Origin: UBA1858 sp963976865
GTDB lineage: Bacteria > Pseudomonadota > Gammaproteobacteria > UBA4575
DNA length: 32,193 nt
Direction: 5' to 3'
Assembly: GCA_963976865.1 (NCBI GenBank)
Contig: CAXBLY010000012.1
Coordinates: forward strand, 1-32,193
Position 1 is the stretch's first letter, and every line of letters begins with the position of its first letter. The notes beneath the pieces are model-generated. The model did no database searches, was not told where the DNA came from, and saw only the letters and a program-made list of their open reading frames with translations. Shown here piece after piece: positions 25,344 through 32,193 of the stretch. The position numbers and the translations under genes were made by a program.

Positions 25344-26072
25344 ATGAGTAATCCATTCATTCCTGTGTCTGTCATGAGATTTCTTATTGCTATCGTGCTA
25401 GTCGCCTTCTCGGTCAGTGCGCATGCTTCCTGTGTCATTCTTCTTCATGGGCTTGCGCGAACTAGCGGTTCAATGAACAAGCTTGAGAAAGCACTGCTGG
25501 CCGAAAATTATCATGTCGTGAACTTTGACTACCCTTCCCGCGAAGAAACAATAGAAGTGTTGGCAGAACAGGTAGTCGGAGCTGCACTGGCACAATGTGG
25601 TGCTGAAGATCGGATCAATTTTGTTACACATTCGTTGGGCGGCATTTTAGTGCGTCAGTATCTAACGCAATATGAAATTCCAGGGCTTGATCGTGTTGTT
25701 ATGCTTGGTCCACCAAATAAAGGCAGCGAAGTGGTGGATAAAATAAGCAATGTGCCAGGGTTTGATTTCATCAATGGAAAGGCAGGCAGGCAACTGGGTA
25801 CAGGTCCGGAAAGCGTGCCAAAGTCACTGGGGAAAGCAGAATTTGACCTGGGTATTATTGCCGGTGCGAGAAGTATTAACTGGATTTTTTCTTACATCGT
25901 TCCTGGTCAGGATGATGGGACAATATCAGTGGAGAATACAATGCTGCAAGGTATGAATGATCATATCGTGTTGCCAGTGACGCATACATTTATGATGATG
26001 AATAAAGAAGTGATCACTCAAACAGTATACTATTTGGAAAATGGAAAATTTCAAAGGGAATCATCTTATTAA
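25344..26072 (+). CDS. exported lipase/esterase, alpha/beta hydrolase
   Basis: The protein has a signal peptide (MRFLIAIVLVAFSVSAHA) beginning at Met11, so ATG 25374 may be the true start; the upstream ATG gives 242 residues. The nucleophile motif is THSLGG (S97), preceded by the oxyanion HGLART. A later Asp (DDGTISVENT) and His (LPVTHTFMM) complete a likely triad. It resembles triacylglycerol lipase/PGAP1-like hydrolases and is probably periplasmic. It overlaps the next gene by 32 bases. Confidence 0.82.
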   Translation: MSNPFIPVSVMRFLIAIVLVAFSVSAHASCVILLHGLARTSGSMNKLEKALLAENYHVVNFDYPSREETIEVLAEQVVGAALAQCGAEDRINFVTHSLGGILVRQYLTQYEIPGLDRVVMLGPPNKGSEVVDKISNVPGFDFINGKAGRQLGTGPESVPKSLGKAEFDLGIIAGARSINWIFSYIVPGQDDGTISVENTMLQGMNDHIVLPVTHTFMMMNKEVITQTVYYLENGKFQRESSY

Positions 26073-26670
26073 GACTTTATGGATTGCTGTTTATTTTGCG
26101 GTACTGGTCTGGTCTGGTTACCATCCTAAAGACATGTTCACATGGGTGCTGGAGGTGCTGCCTGCGATAGTCGGCGCGGTCTTATTATTGGTAACCTATA
26201 ATTCTTTCCGTTTAACACCGCTGTTATATTTTTTTATATTGCTCCATTGCGTCGTATTAATGATAGGAGGCCACTATACCTACTCTGAAGTACCGCTGTT
26301 CGACTGGTTGCAGGATGTATTTGATTCGGAGCGTAATAATTACGATAAACTGGGTCATTTTATGCAAGGTTTCGTTCCGGCATTACTGGCAAGAGAGATT
26401 TTAATCAGAAAGAAGGTAGTGAACGGCGCAGTGTGGCTGGATCTATATATAGTATCCCTGTGTTTGGCCTTTAGTGCGCTCTATGAATTAATAGAATGGT
26501 GGGTGGCGCTCGCCACCGGCGGGGATGCAGAAGCTTTCCTGGGAACGCAGGGTTATGTGTGGGATACGCAGTCCGACATGATGTGGGCATTGATAGGCGC
26601 AGTGACTTGTTTGCTGTTACTCTCGAGGCGACACAATTATCAGCTGCAGGACATTATGCTGCCTCGATAG
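26041..26670 (+). CDS. YjdF-like DUF2238 inner-membrane protein
   Basis: The 209-residue polytopic membrane protein matches DUF2238 (E. coli YjdF): TYSEVPLFDWLQDVFDSERNNYDKLGHFMQGFVPALLARE and ALYELIEWWVALATG with WDTQSDMMWALIGA. About six membrane segments. The function is unknown. It starts inside the lipase gene (32-base overlap). Confidence 0.85.
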   Translation: MENFKGNHLIKTLWIAVYFAVLVWSGYHPKDMFTWVLEVLPAIVGAVLLLVTYNSFRLTPLLYFFILLHCVVLMIGGHYTYSEVPLFDWLQDVFDSERNNYDKLGHFMQGFVPALLAREILIRKKVVNGAVWLDLYIVSLCLAFSALYELIEWWVALATGGDAEAFLGTQGYVWDTQSDMMWALIGAVTCLLLLSRRHNYQLQDIMLPR

Positions 26671-26697
26671 TACTAAAAAACATTGATTCAATACGTA

Positions 26698-26976
26698 CTA
26701 ATCCTGTGTTTTGTCTGATTTGTTTTTGAGAGTGTCCTGGGCTTCAAGCCAGACATTTTTTTCTGGCCATTGAGTGTGCAGGTATAGTGTTTCTACTTTT
26801 TTTCGTGCCCAGGGAGTTTTGCGAAGAAACTTCAGTGATGAAGAAATGCTGGGATCATGAGTGAAGCACCTGATTTTTATTTGCTTGCCTAACTCTGACC
26901 AGCCATATCTTTGTTCAAGCGCGGTAATGATATCTTCCAGAGTGAGTCCGTGTAGAGGGTCTTTGGAACCATGCAT
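26698..26976 (-). CDS. VF530 family protein (DUF2132)
   Basis: The 92-residue protein matches the VF530 family, with DPLHGLTLEDIITALEQRYGW and the CFTHDPSISSSLKFLRKTPWARKKVE segment. The family has a small helical fold thought to bind DNA. Its start overlaps the stop of the RRM gene by one base, so the pair is one operon. Confidence 0.85.
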   Translation of the reverse strand: MHGSKDPLHGLTLEDIITALEQRYGWSELGKQIKIRCFTHDPSISSSLKFLRKTPWARKKVETLYLHTQWPEKNVWLEAQDTLKNKSDKTQD

Positions 26977-27269
26977 TATTTTGACTTGTTGTAAGGACTG
27001 GGCTTTGATGTTGTTCGCGCATCAGAGCTCTTTACCTCGGCTTTTTTGACACGAATCTTGCTACCCTGAATGTCTTTTCCATTTAAATGCCTGGTTGCGG
27101 CTTTGGCTTCACCGGGTTTGGGCATTTCAATGAATCCGAATCCTTTTGATTCGCCAGTCTGTTTATCCAGCACAATATTGCAAGACTGAATTGAGCCATA
27201 TTCTTCAAATAGTGTGCGTAGCTGTGCTTCTGTGATACTGCGTTCTATATTGCGAATAAGTAGTTTCAT
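26976..27269 (-). CDS. RNA-recognition-motif (RRM) protein
   Basis: The 97-residue protein is a single RRM: RNP2-like KLLIRNIERS at the N-terminus and RNP1 SKGFGFIEM around residues 41-49, with a basic Lys/Ser-rich tail. Small RRM proteins bind single-stranded RNA. The frame runs open to 27356, but MKLLIRN at 27269 matches where homologues start. No strong Shine-Dalgarno. Confidence 0.9.
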   Translation of the reverse strand: MKLLIRNIERSITEAQLRTLFEEYGSIQSCNIVLDKQTGESKGFGFIEMPKPGEAKAATRHLNGKDIQGSKIRVKKAEVKSSDARTTSKPSPYNKSK

Positions 27270-27594
27270 AATAATGATGGTCATGACTGCGTAGTGGCAG
27301 GGATTTACAGGTCGTTGGCCAAGTTTACACGAGTTTGCTGCTTTCACCAGATGCAAAGTAATAAAGTCAATTTCTGCTCCCGCGTCTCTGCAGGACGTTG
27401 CAAAACCAGTCCTGATGTTGCTGAAAGCTATTATTTGTAAACAGTAAGTGGTCGCCTGAATTTTACAGAGAGTCTAGCCGGGTTGATTTGATAGATATAT
27501 CTTTGTGCAATGCAATAGTGGTTGTCTTTATGTGACCAGTCAGAGGCGCCTTATGTATGCGTTATATATTCAAAAATACACCGCTATATTGCGT

Positions 27595-27954
27595 CTAATT
27601 AAGCACGTGATAACCCCTGCCGCTTAAGCAGCGCTTCACAACATTGATTTTATCACTTTCTCCTTTGCTTAAGCCTTTGGCGCCGCCTGTTACCGCGCCA
27701 ACACCCGCACCGCGTGCTGCACCATCCGAACCATTGAGTATTGCGCCAACCGCACCACCAACAACAGCGCCGGAGACAGCTCCTCTGGTGCCTTTCTCTG
27801 TAGTTTTAACTTCGGAGCTATAGCCGCGACATTCATCAAGATCAGCATAGTACTGATTCATATCAACACCTTTTCTGTCAATAATAATCTCTTTGCTTGA
27901 TGTGCAAGCTGATAGTAAAGCCAGTAAGGAAATTGCTGTGATCGATTGTTTCAT
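27595..27954 (-). CDS. glycine-zipper lipoprotein
   Basis: The 119-residue protein has a lipoprotein signal (ISLLALLSAC) and a central glycine zipper: GAVSGAVVGGAVGAILNG and GAGVGAVTGGAKG, which form two membrane-inserting helices. The C-terminal VVKRCLSGRGYHVLN is typical of the family. It probably sits in the outer membrane; the role is unknown. A 9-bp inverted repeat lies 41-63 bases upstream. Confidence 0.85.
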   Translation of the reverse strand: MKQSITAISLLALLSACTSSKEIIIDRKGVDMNQYYADLDECRGYSSEVKTTEKGTRGAVSGAVVGGAVGAILNGSDGAARGAGVGAVTGGAKGLSKGESDKINVVKRCLSGRGYHVLN

Positions 27955-27994
27955 TTACTTTCTCTAAATGTGGTTATTTGCCAACTCTGCAAGT

Positions 27995-28017
27995 CATAAT
28001 TCTAACTCAGAATTATG
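27995..28017. promoter_or_regulatory. inverted repeat upstream of glycine-zipper lipoprotein
   Basis: CATAATTCT-N5-AGAATTATG is a perfect 9-bp inverted repeat. Neither side has a U tract, so it looks like an operator rather than a terminator. Confidence 0.4.
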
Positions 28018-28084
28018 GGAATCAATATCACGCAAGTTTAATTTTCTCGGTGTCTAGTAAAAACAACATATAATTTACTGTCAT

Positions 28085-28405
28085 TTACTTGCAGGGATAA
28101 ATTCGGTGAGATGCAAATATGACTGCTTTGGCTGCGTTCATATGCAACATCTTTGGATTTTGTTCAATGAACTTTATGACAGACTGATTGAAAGCATGTG
28201 AATTTAAACTTGCAGGATAGCAAAGAGGTTTTCCCAGGTAATTTGAAGTGTCTTTTATAGCGTTGATATATTGAACACAGGCCACACGTGAAATATCTTT
28301 GCATGCCTGGAGCAGTTCGTAGCCAGTGTAGTTAGCATCAGCTTGTGAGTGTGAAAAAATAAATACAGCGCAAAATGAAATTAAAGATCGTCTTGCCATA
28401 GCCAA
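28085..28405 (-). CDS. Rap1a/Tai-like small exported protein
   Basis: The 106-residue protein has a signal peptide (SLISFCAVFIFSHSQADA). The mature part resembles the Rap1a/Tai immunity fold: NYTGYELLQACKD, VACVQYINAI, CYPASL and VIKFIEQNP...LHMNAAKAVIFASHRIYPC, with paired Cys. Tai proteins bind and block T6SS amidase effectors, but many exported members are not near any effector. No effector is seen here, so the immunity role is doubtful. ATG 28399 is an alternative start. Confidence 0.7.
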   Translation of the reverse strand: MAMARRSLISFCAVFIFSHSQADANYTGYELLQACKDISRVACVQYINAIKDTSNYLGKPLCYPASLNSHAFNQSVIKFIEQNPKMLHMNAAKAVIFASHRIYPCK

Positions 28406-28511
28406 TTATCGGTTGTTTATTGTTGCTTGCAACTATACGTTGAATTGAAGATGCATGCATGACATGCAATATGCGCTATAAAATTTATTTACAGAATTTA
28501 TCTTCATGCTA

Positions 28512-28543
28512 ATAAAAAGAAAGCCCGCTTGAGTAAGCGGGCT
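28512..28543 (-). terminator. minus-strand intrinsic terminator, no known gene upstream
   Basis: A perfect 9-bp GC-rich stem (AGCCCGCTT 28522-28530, AAGCGGGCT 28535-28543) with loop GAGT. On the minus strand it is followed by TTCTTTTTAT. On the plus strand no U tract follows, so it terminates a minus-strand transcript coming from above 28544, where no gene is annotated. Confidence 0.8.
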
Positions 28544-28792
28544 CTCCATGTAGGCATATAAAGTGTGCGATGTTCTGGCAAGCTGGTTTGTATAGTGTAG
28601 TGTTGACTACGGCTTTAGAATTTTGGTTAATACCTCTCTTTTAACTAAGCGTATAAAACTCACTAGGATTACACACCCCGCCTTGCTATTTGTTTTGTGC
28701 CTACCGCGTAAAATAGCAATTAAACAGCACAATGATGACATTACTCTTGGGAAAAATATTGAGCAATTAGAAACTTTCTATATGGGCTATTG

Positions 28793-28849
28793 ATGAATTT
28801 GATTGATGCTGTAGTAGTGGTATTAGCACTAATCAAGAACTGGTTATAA
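28793..28849 (+). CDS. TisB-like hydrophobic micro-ORF
   Basis: The 18-residue ORF reads MNLIDAVVVVLALIKNWL. It resembles the start of the E. coli type I toxin TisB (MNLVDIAILILKLIVAALQ...) in the MNL-[IV]-D opening and the hydrophobic helix with one Lys. The Shine-Dalgarno is weak (GGGC 7 bases upstream). It may be a toxin peptide or chance; at this length the resemblance is only suggestive. Confidence 0.3.
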   Translation: MNLIDAVVVVLALIKNWL

Positions 28850-29048
28850 CTGTATTAGCCGCAATTTGATCGTTGATGAAATGATATAAAAGTGTGCATG
28901 TATACGCAGTTTGTAGTGAAGTTTCCTTGTTGCGTAAGTATGGGGGGGGAGACAATTAAAAAATACAATTAAATTGTTGATTGTTGATGAAGTTAACACA
29001 TAATAATTTCCTATTACATTAAATTAATTTTCTGCTGCAGATTAACTA

Positions 29049-29333
29049 ATGATTGACTGGATAATGACTATAAAATACGTGCTGAGACCTGGATCTATTC
29101 AAAAAGCAAATGAATCAATGTACAGATTTAGTGCAAATGATCTCATTGAATTATATAAGGTTCATATCGATGATTGTATTGTGCTGTGTAATGATGATGC
29201 TTCTTTTGATGAAAAATTTTGTACGTATGCATCAAAAGGATACATTTTTTTATACCCGCGAAGCGATGGTAGTTATACATGGTTGCATGAAAAACAGAAA
29301 TCGTATTGCCTTAATGCTGATCAGGAAGCGTGA
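29049..29333 (+). CDS. hypothetical protein
   Basis: The 94-residue protein has no motif I recognise. It is acidic with four Cys (positions about 43, 47, 58 and 86) and aromatic residues near the C-terminus (GYIFLYPRSDGSYTWLHEK). No signal peptide or clear Shine-Dalgarno sequence. ATG 29064 or a later Met could be the true start. Isolated in AT-rich DNA. Confidence 0.5.
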   Translation: MIDWIMTIKYVLRPGSIQKANESMYRFSANDLIELYKVHIDDCIVLCNDDASFDEKFCTYASKGYIFLYPRSDGSYTWLHEKQKSYCLNADQEA

Positions 29334-29521
29334 CGATATAAAATATGGTCAGCCTGTAATTCACTAATTAATCATTATCAGTGAATTGGTTACAGTCCTG
29401 GAATGCTACTTTTGATATAGGAAATATTTAATATCCGTGTATTATTAATTATGTTTATATAGCATAGATATGATTGATTTAGTCTGGTCTCAGTAACACT
29501 GCAGACTGCTAAAATTGAGCG

Positions 29522-29542
29522 TATATTACAAAGTGTAATATA
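29522..29542. promoter_or_regulatory. inverted repeat TATATTACA-N3-TGTAATATA
   Basis: The arms TATATTACA and TGTAATATA are perfectly complementary around AAG. It is operator-like in an AT-rich gap, about 100 bases before a micro-ORF and about 400 before the GAF gene. Confidence 0.4.
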
Positions 29543-29625
29543 GGCTTTAACGTGTATATAATTAGTATTTGTAAAGAATAAAAATAAAAAGCTCAAATGC
29601 CAAGTAAGTCTTGGAGAGCTGCCAG

Positions 29626-29748
29626 ATGACAGGTCAATACAATGAAGATGATGCATTTTGTATAACTGTAGATTCATTTCTCACAAACTTTCCTCGTAAA
29701 GTAATATCACCGTATCCAGTCGGGGTTGGAATCTATCGTGGAGACTAG
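29626..29748 (+). CDS. possible 40-residue micro-ORF or gene remnant
   Basis: ATG 29626 to TAG 29748 encodes 40 residues starting MTGQYNEDDAFCITVDSF and ending GVGIYRGD. GGAG lies 9 bases before the ATG. The composition looks protein-like, but no family is recognised. It may be the broken start of a former gene. Confidence 0.3.
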   Translation: MTGQYNEDDAFCITVDSFLTNFPRKVISPYPVGVGIYRGD

Positions 29749-29942
29749 AGTGTCGTGCATTATGAAGGTAACTGACACAGTACGTGCGGTGTGCCAGCAC
29801 ACGAATGTCTATTAAATAGGGAATTTGTCGTGACTTTATCCAGGCAACTATTGAGTACACATCCAGCCTCTTTGCTGACTGGTTCCTTTGATCAGGAAAT
29901 GTCGTCTCGCTCAACTTGTCTGTATTCATTTCTATCAGGCTT

Positions 29943-30482
29943 ATGTTACTAGCTAAGCGACCTTATAATGAATTTGTTCGATTGCAGTCATTGCGCTCGC
30001 TAAATATTCTGGATACTTCACATGATGCCAGACTCGATAGCATTACAACCTTTGCAGCGCAGATTTTTGAAGCACCCATTTGTCTCATTAGCCTGGTCGA
30101 TGCTAATCGCCAGTGGTTTAAAGCAGCAGTTGGACTGGATGTTAAAGAATTACCACGAAATACTTCTTTCTGTGGGCATGCTATTTGTGATGTGAATAGT
30201 AATAATCCTCAGCGTCGTATTTATGAGGTCTGCGATACAAGATTAGATCCTCGTTTCTTTGATAATCCACTTGTAGTCGGTGATCCGTGGATTCAGTCGT
30301 ATCTTGGTTATGTGCTGCAATCGGAATCAGGGAGCAATCTTGGTACGCTGTGTGTTATCGACTCTGTTCCGAGAAAATATTCAGAAAGCAAAAAACAGTT
30401 ACTTATACTACTGGGCAGTATGGTGGAAAATATAATTCACGGACATCATCACCTTGCCGGAATTGAGCAAAAGTTCATATAA
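29943..30482 (+). CDS. GAF domain protein
   Basis: The 180-residue protein is a single GAF domain: opening NEFVRLQSLRSLNILDTS, FEAPICLISLVDANRQWFKAAVG, NTSFCGHAICD and GTLCVIDSVPRKYSE. It lacks any output domain (no kinase, GGDEF or HTH), so it may sense a ligand for a partner or has lost its output. The frame also opens at ATG 29916, but ATG 29943 matches the usual family start and has AGG upstream. Confidence 0.85.
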   Translation: MLLAKRPYNEFVRLQSLRSLNILDTSHDARLDSITTFAAQIFEAPICLISLVDANRQWFKAAVGLDVKELPRNTSFCGHAICDVNSNNPQRRIYEVCDTRLDPRFFDNPLVVGDPWIQSYLGYVLQSESGSNLGTLCVIDSVPRKYSESKKQLLILLGSMVENIIHGHHHLAGIEQKFI

Positions 30483-30879
30483 ATATGCGAAAACTGCGAC
30501 TTCATGAATTGATGCCAAAGTGTTTTGTGTGTGAAACGGCGAAACAAATGTACATATAGCCGGAAACCCTGGCACTAAAAAATCAGGCTCGTTGCTACTG
30601 GAATAACGGAAACATTGATCGATCAGTTGGCAATACCGTCGAGCGAGTCTGTCTATCATTCCAGGAAATAGCATTCATTAGTATAATCTATCGCTATATC
30701 CTTCTAACCTGATTTATTCTGATGACTGTCCGAAATATTATAGTAATATGTTCTGATATAGATTATTAAATTGTACTAAGGCAATTTTATCAGGGGAAGC
30801 TAAACGACAAAATTGTTCCATAAGTCAAATTTGTTGAGCTTGGAATAAAAGCAAAACATTGACCGATAAGGAGGGCGTT
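30483..30879. other. intergenic region upstream of hemerythrin-like gene
   Basis: This AT-rich gap of about 400 bases holds a short inverted repeat ATATTA-TAG-TAATAT (about 30734-30748) and ends with the strong Shine-Dalgarno AAGGAGG of the next gene. No gene or terminator is convincing. Confidence 0.5.
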
Positions 30880-31299
30880 ATGGAAAAACTGATTGACAAA
30901 TATCATTGCGAGTATGTCAAGTGCTGTGAATTATTAAACCAGTTGACTGATGAACTCGAAGGAATGCAGAATGGAAAATCTGCTGATTACCAGTTAATGC
31001 TGGATATTGTTACCTATCTGGAAAGACAATCTGATCTTTCGGTTATGAGTGAAGAGCAGATTAATTCCTGCCGCTCGGATGAGCTGAATAAAATTGCAAC
31101 GCTTTTTTATGAAGAATTTACCGAGCTTAAAAATCTCACACACAGAGTTCATGACTATATTGATGCGGCAATCGGTGACTGCATGTTTGAAAAGGAACCC
31201 TTTGAATACAAACTCAAGAGTTACATTCAAAAACAGCGCAAACATCTGGATACTGGCGAATTTGTAATACTCCCGATACTGGAAGAAAAGTTATCGTGA
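30880..31299 (+). CDS. hemerythrin-like protein lacking key iron ligands
   Basis: The 139-residue protein aligns with the four-helix HHE/hemerythrin family, with DIVTYLERQSDL, EELKxLTHRVHDYI-type and YIQKQRKHLDTGEFVILPILE helices. Of the iron ligands, H9, E59, H122 and E127 (HxxxxE) remain, but the HH-PKED site reads VM (55-56) and the EEH site reads EEF (F80). It is therefore unlikely to bind a diiron centre normally. ATG 30880 is chosen for AAGGAGG 7 bases upstream; the frame also opens at TTG 30859. Confidence 0.7.
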   Translation: MEKLIDKYHCEYVKCCELLNQLTDELEGMQNGKSADYQLMLDIVTYLERQSDLSVMSEEQINSCRSDELNKIATLFYEEFTELKNLTHRVHDYIDAAIGDCMFEKEPFEYKLKSYIQKQRKHLDTGEFVILPILEEKLS

Positions 31300-31631
31300 G
31301 GTACGGTGAGAAAAGGGCGCAGTATTTTTGCATGAAGGATCGTTTCACAGATAATAGCGATCATCAGTAATAGTAGTGTCCTGGTTCATTATATTAAAAA
31401 GCTGGTTTTGTCTGCTCAAGTTTGAATGCTCTCAGCATGAGTTACAGTCAATAATGCCAGTGGACCTGTAATCGATATCGAAGCGTCTATTTACGCGGTG
31501 ACAATATACTTGTCCATTAATCCAATGATTTTCATCGATGGGCTAAATAGTGCGGTTCAATAAAATTGATGCATGCATGTAGCAATGCGTACTGGTCGAA
31601 AATTAGCATAGTGGTTGTTTCTGTATTTATA
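31300..31631. other. intergenic region before thioredoxin-like gene end
   Basis: The 332-base gap lies between two convergent genes. It contains a GATGCATGCATG tract (about 31568-31579), also seen near 28451, and a weak GATCG/CGATC pair. No terminator with a U tract is seen. Confidence 0.4.
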
Positions 31632-32051
31632 TTAGCGTGACCTTTTTGCAGTAGGACAAACTCTGCGTCCAAATATATGGGCTGCGCTTTCTCTCTCGGT
31701 CTTGATCTCGCTTTTTATTTTCTTCATGTCTAGTTTTTTTACCTGCTCTACGGTGGTGGTGATATCGTATTTATCCATAAATGACGAAACCGGCTCGCAA
31801 AATAAAACAATCTGGTTTCGCATAATCAGAATAGTAGGTGCTTCCTTGTTTATCCCAAACATTTGGGCGATATCCGGGTGGTTTCCGACATCTAAAAATC
31901 CTGCTGACCCGCATATGGTCTGGGGATTATTGACGAGGACCTGGGGTGCAATCGCCTGGATATTGTCTTTAGATTTATTGTAAAAAATACATATAAAAAT
32001 ACCTTCCCTGTTGGCTTCTTTATGAAAAGTTTCTGAATTCAACTCAAGCAT
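31632..32051 (-). CDS. thioredoxin-fold protein without CxxC
   Basis: The 139-residue protein has thioredoxin features: a TFHKEA start, IFYNKSKDNIQAIAP aligned to the FWAPWCGPCKMIAP region, DVGNHPDIAQMFGI, and the cis-Pro segment EAPTILI (P72). Both catalytic Cys are replaced (about K28 and I31), so it cannot do thioredoxin-type dithiol exchange. The C-terminal tail carries a lone Cys in FGRRVCPTAKRS. AAGGA lies 9 bases before the ATG, and palindromes lie upstream. Function unknown. Confidence 0.75.
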   Translation of the reverse strand: MLELNSETFHKEANREGIFICIFYNKSKDNIQAIAPQVLVNNPQTICGSAGFLDVGNHPDIAQMFGINKEAPTILIMRNQIVLFCEPVSSFMDKYDITTTVEQVKKLDMKKIKSEIKTERESAAHIFGRRVCPTAKRSR

Positions 32052-32080
32052 TTATATACGTCCTTATCGGTAATATATGT

Positions 32081-32097
32081 GCATTACTAAATAATGC
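32081..32097. promoter_or_regulatory. inverted repeat upstream of thioredoxin-like gene
   Basis: GCATTA-N5-TAATGC lies 30-46 bases upstream of the thioredoxin-like ATG (minus strand), an operator-like position. Confidence 0.35.
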
Positions 32098-32152
32098 GTT
32101 ACTCAGGCCATTAACTTATCGCAAAGTCCTTTTAGGAGTGCGTTTTCAACCG

Positions 32153-32171
32153 ATCAATGCAACACATTGAT
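32153..32171. promoter_or_regulatory. inverted repeat near the right edge
   Basis: ATCAATG-N5-CATTGAT is a perfect 7-bp inverted repeat with the same N5 spacing as the one at 32081-32097, so both may bind one regulator. Confidence 0.35.
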
Positions 32172-32193
32172 TAAATCGTTCTGCGGGTGTTTC

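Larger units (their letters stand above)
28406..29048. other. AT-rich intergenic region with orphan terminator and TisB-like ORF
   Basis: This 643-base gap contains a minus-strand terminator (28512-28543), an 18-codon hydrophobic ORF (28793-28849), TTGACT at 28603-28608 on the plus strand without a strong -10, and a G8 run near 28942-28949. No long ORF. Confidence 0.6.
29334..29942. other. intergenic region with inverted repeat and possible micro-ORF
   Basis: The gap between the hypothetical protein and the GAF gene is about 600 bases. It holds a perfect 9-bp inverted repeat (29522-29542) and a 40-codon ORF (29626-29748). No tRNA, terminator or long gene is seen. Confidence 0.5.

Noticed and set aside
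30612..30630. FNR-type site around TTGATCGATCAG
   Set aside because: The half-sites are spaced by 2 bases rather than 4 and the second is imperfect.

Overview
The window looks like chromosome from a free-living, sulfur-oxidising gammaproteobacterium of moderate to low GC content. The evidence is a YeeE/YedE thiosulfate-type transporter, a soxYZ pair, a TusA-type sulfur carrier, a D-cysteine desulfhydrase-like enzyme, a VPLPA-CTERM exported protein, and gammaproteobacterial housekeeping genes (bepA, prfC, rimI, mscL, fdxA, ilvNC-pssA-leuA). No phage, plasmid or integrase genes are visible. The species cannot be named from the sequence alone.

Layout. 1-4.9 kb: the end of a Met/Gly-rich repeat protein, the YeeE/YedE transporter, tRNA-Lys(TTT), a DUF2937 membrane protein overlapping a VanZ-type protein with three internal repeats, and a VPLPA-CTERM protein. 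4.9-7.3 kb (minus): soxZ, soxY and bepA. 7.6-15.7 kb (plus): tusA, ilvN, ilvC, a Psd-like protein whose pyruvoyl-forming Ser is Cys, pssA, a leucine leader peptide, leuA, a family-4 uracil-DNA glycosylase, rimI and prfC. 15.7-16.65 kb: a tandem array of MITE-like palindromic elements that carries copies of the mscL 3' end. 16.6-20.7 kb: mscL, a DUF2970 protein, a 961-aa AddB-like nuclease and a 7Fe ferredoxin. 20.8-26.7 kb (plus): an epimerase, a GDT1-family transporter, VOC, nitroreductase, D-cysteine desulfhydrase-like, small lipoprotein, DUF1415, lipase and YjdF-like genes. 26.7-28.4 kb (minus): VF530, an RRM protein, a glycine-zipper lipoprotein and a Rap1a/Tai-like protein. 28.4-32.2 kb: sparse AT-rich DNA with an 18-codon TisB-like hydrophobic ORF, an orphan minus-strand terminator, a small hypothetical gene, a GAF protein, a hemerythrin-like protein lacking key His ligands and a thioredoxin-fold protein lacking CxxC.

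How the genes fit together. The transporter, SoxYZ and TusA would import, carry and relay reduced sulfur, although the rest of the Sox system is elsewhere. ilvN, ilvC and leuA serve branched-chain amino acid synthesis. leuA has a promoter and a leader peptide with four consecutive Leu codons, the hallmark of leucine attenuation. Part of that Leu-codon run is complementary to the leuA ribosome-binding site, which suggests a translational form of control.

The most interesting points are the leucine leader, the Ser-to-Cys Psd-like protein, the mscL-derived tandem array, the TisB-like peptide next to an orphan terminator, and the two ligand-less redox-fold proteins near the right end. Everything here comes from reading the sequence; no database search was run.
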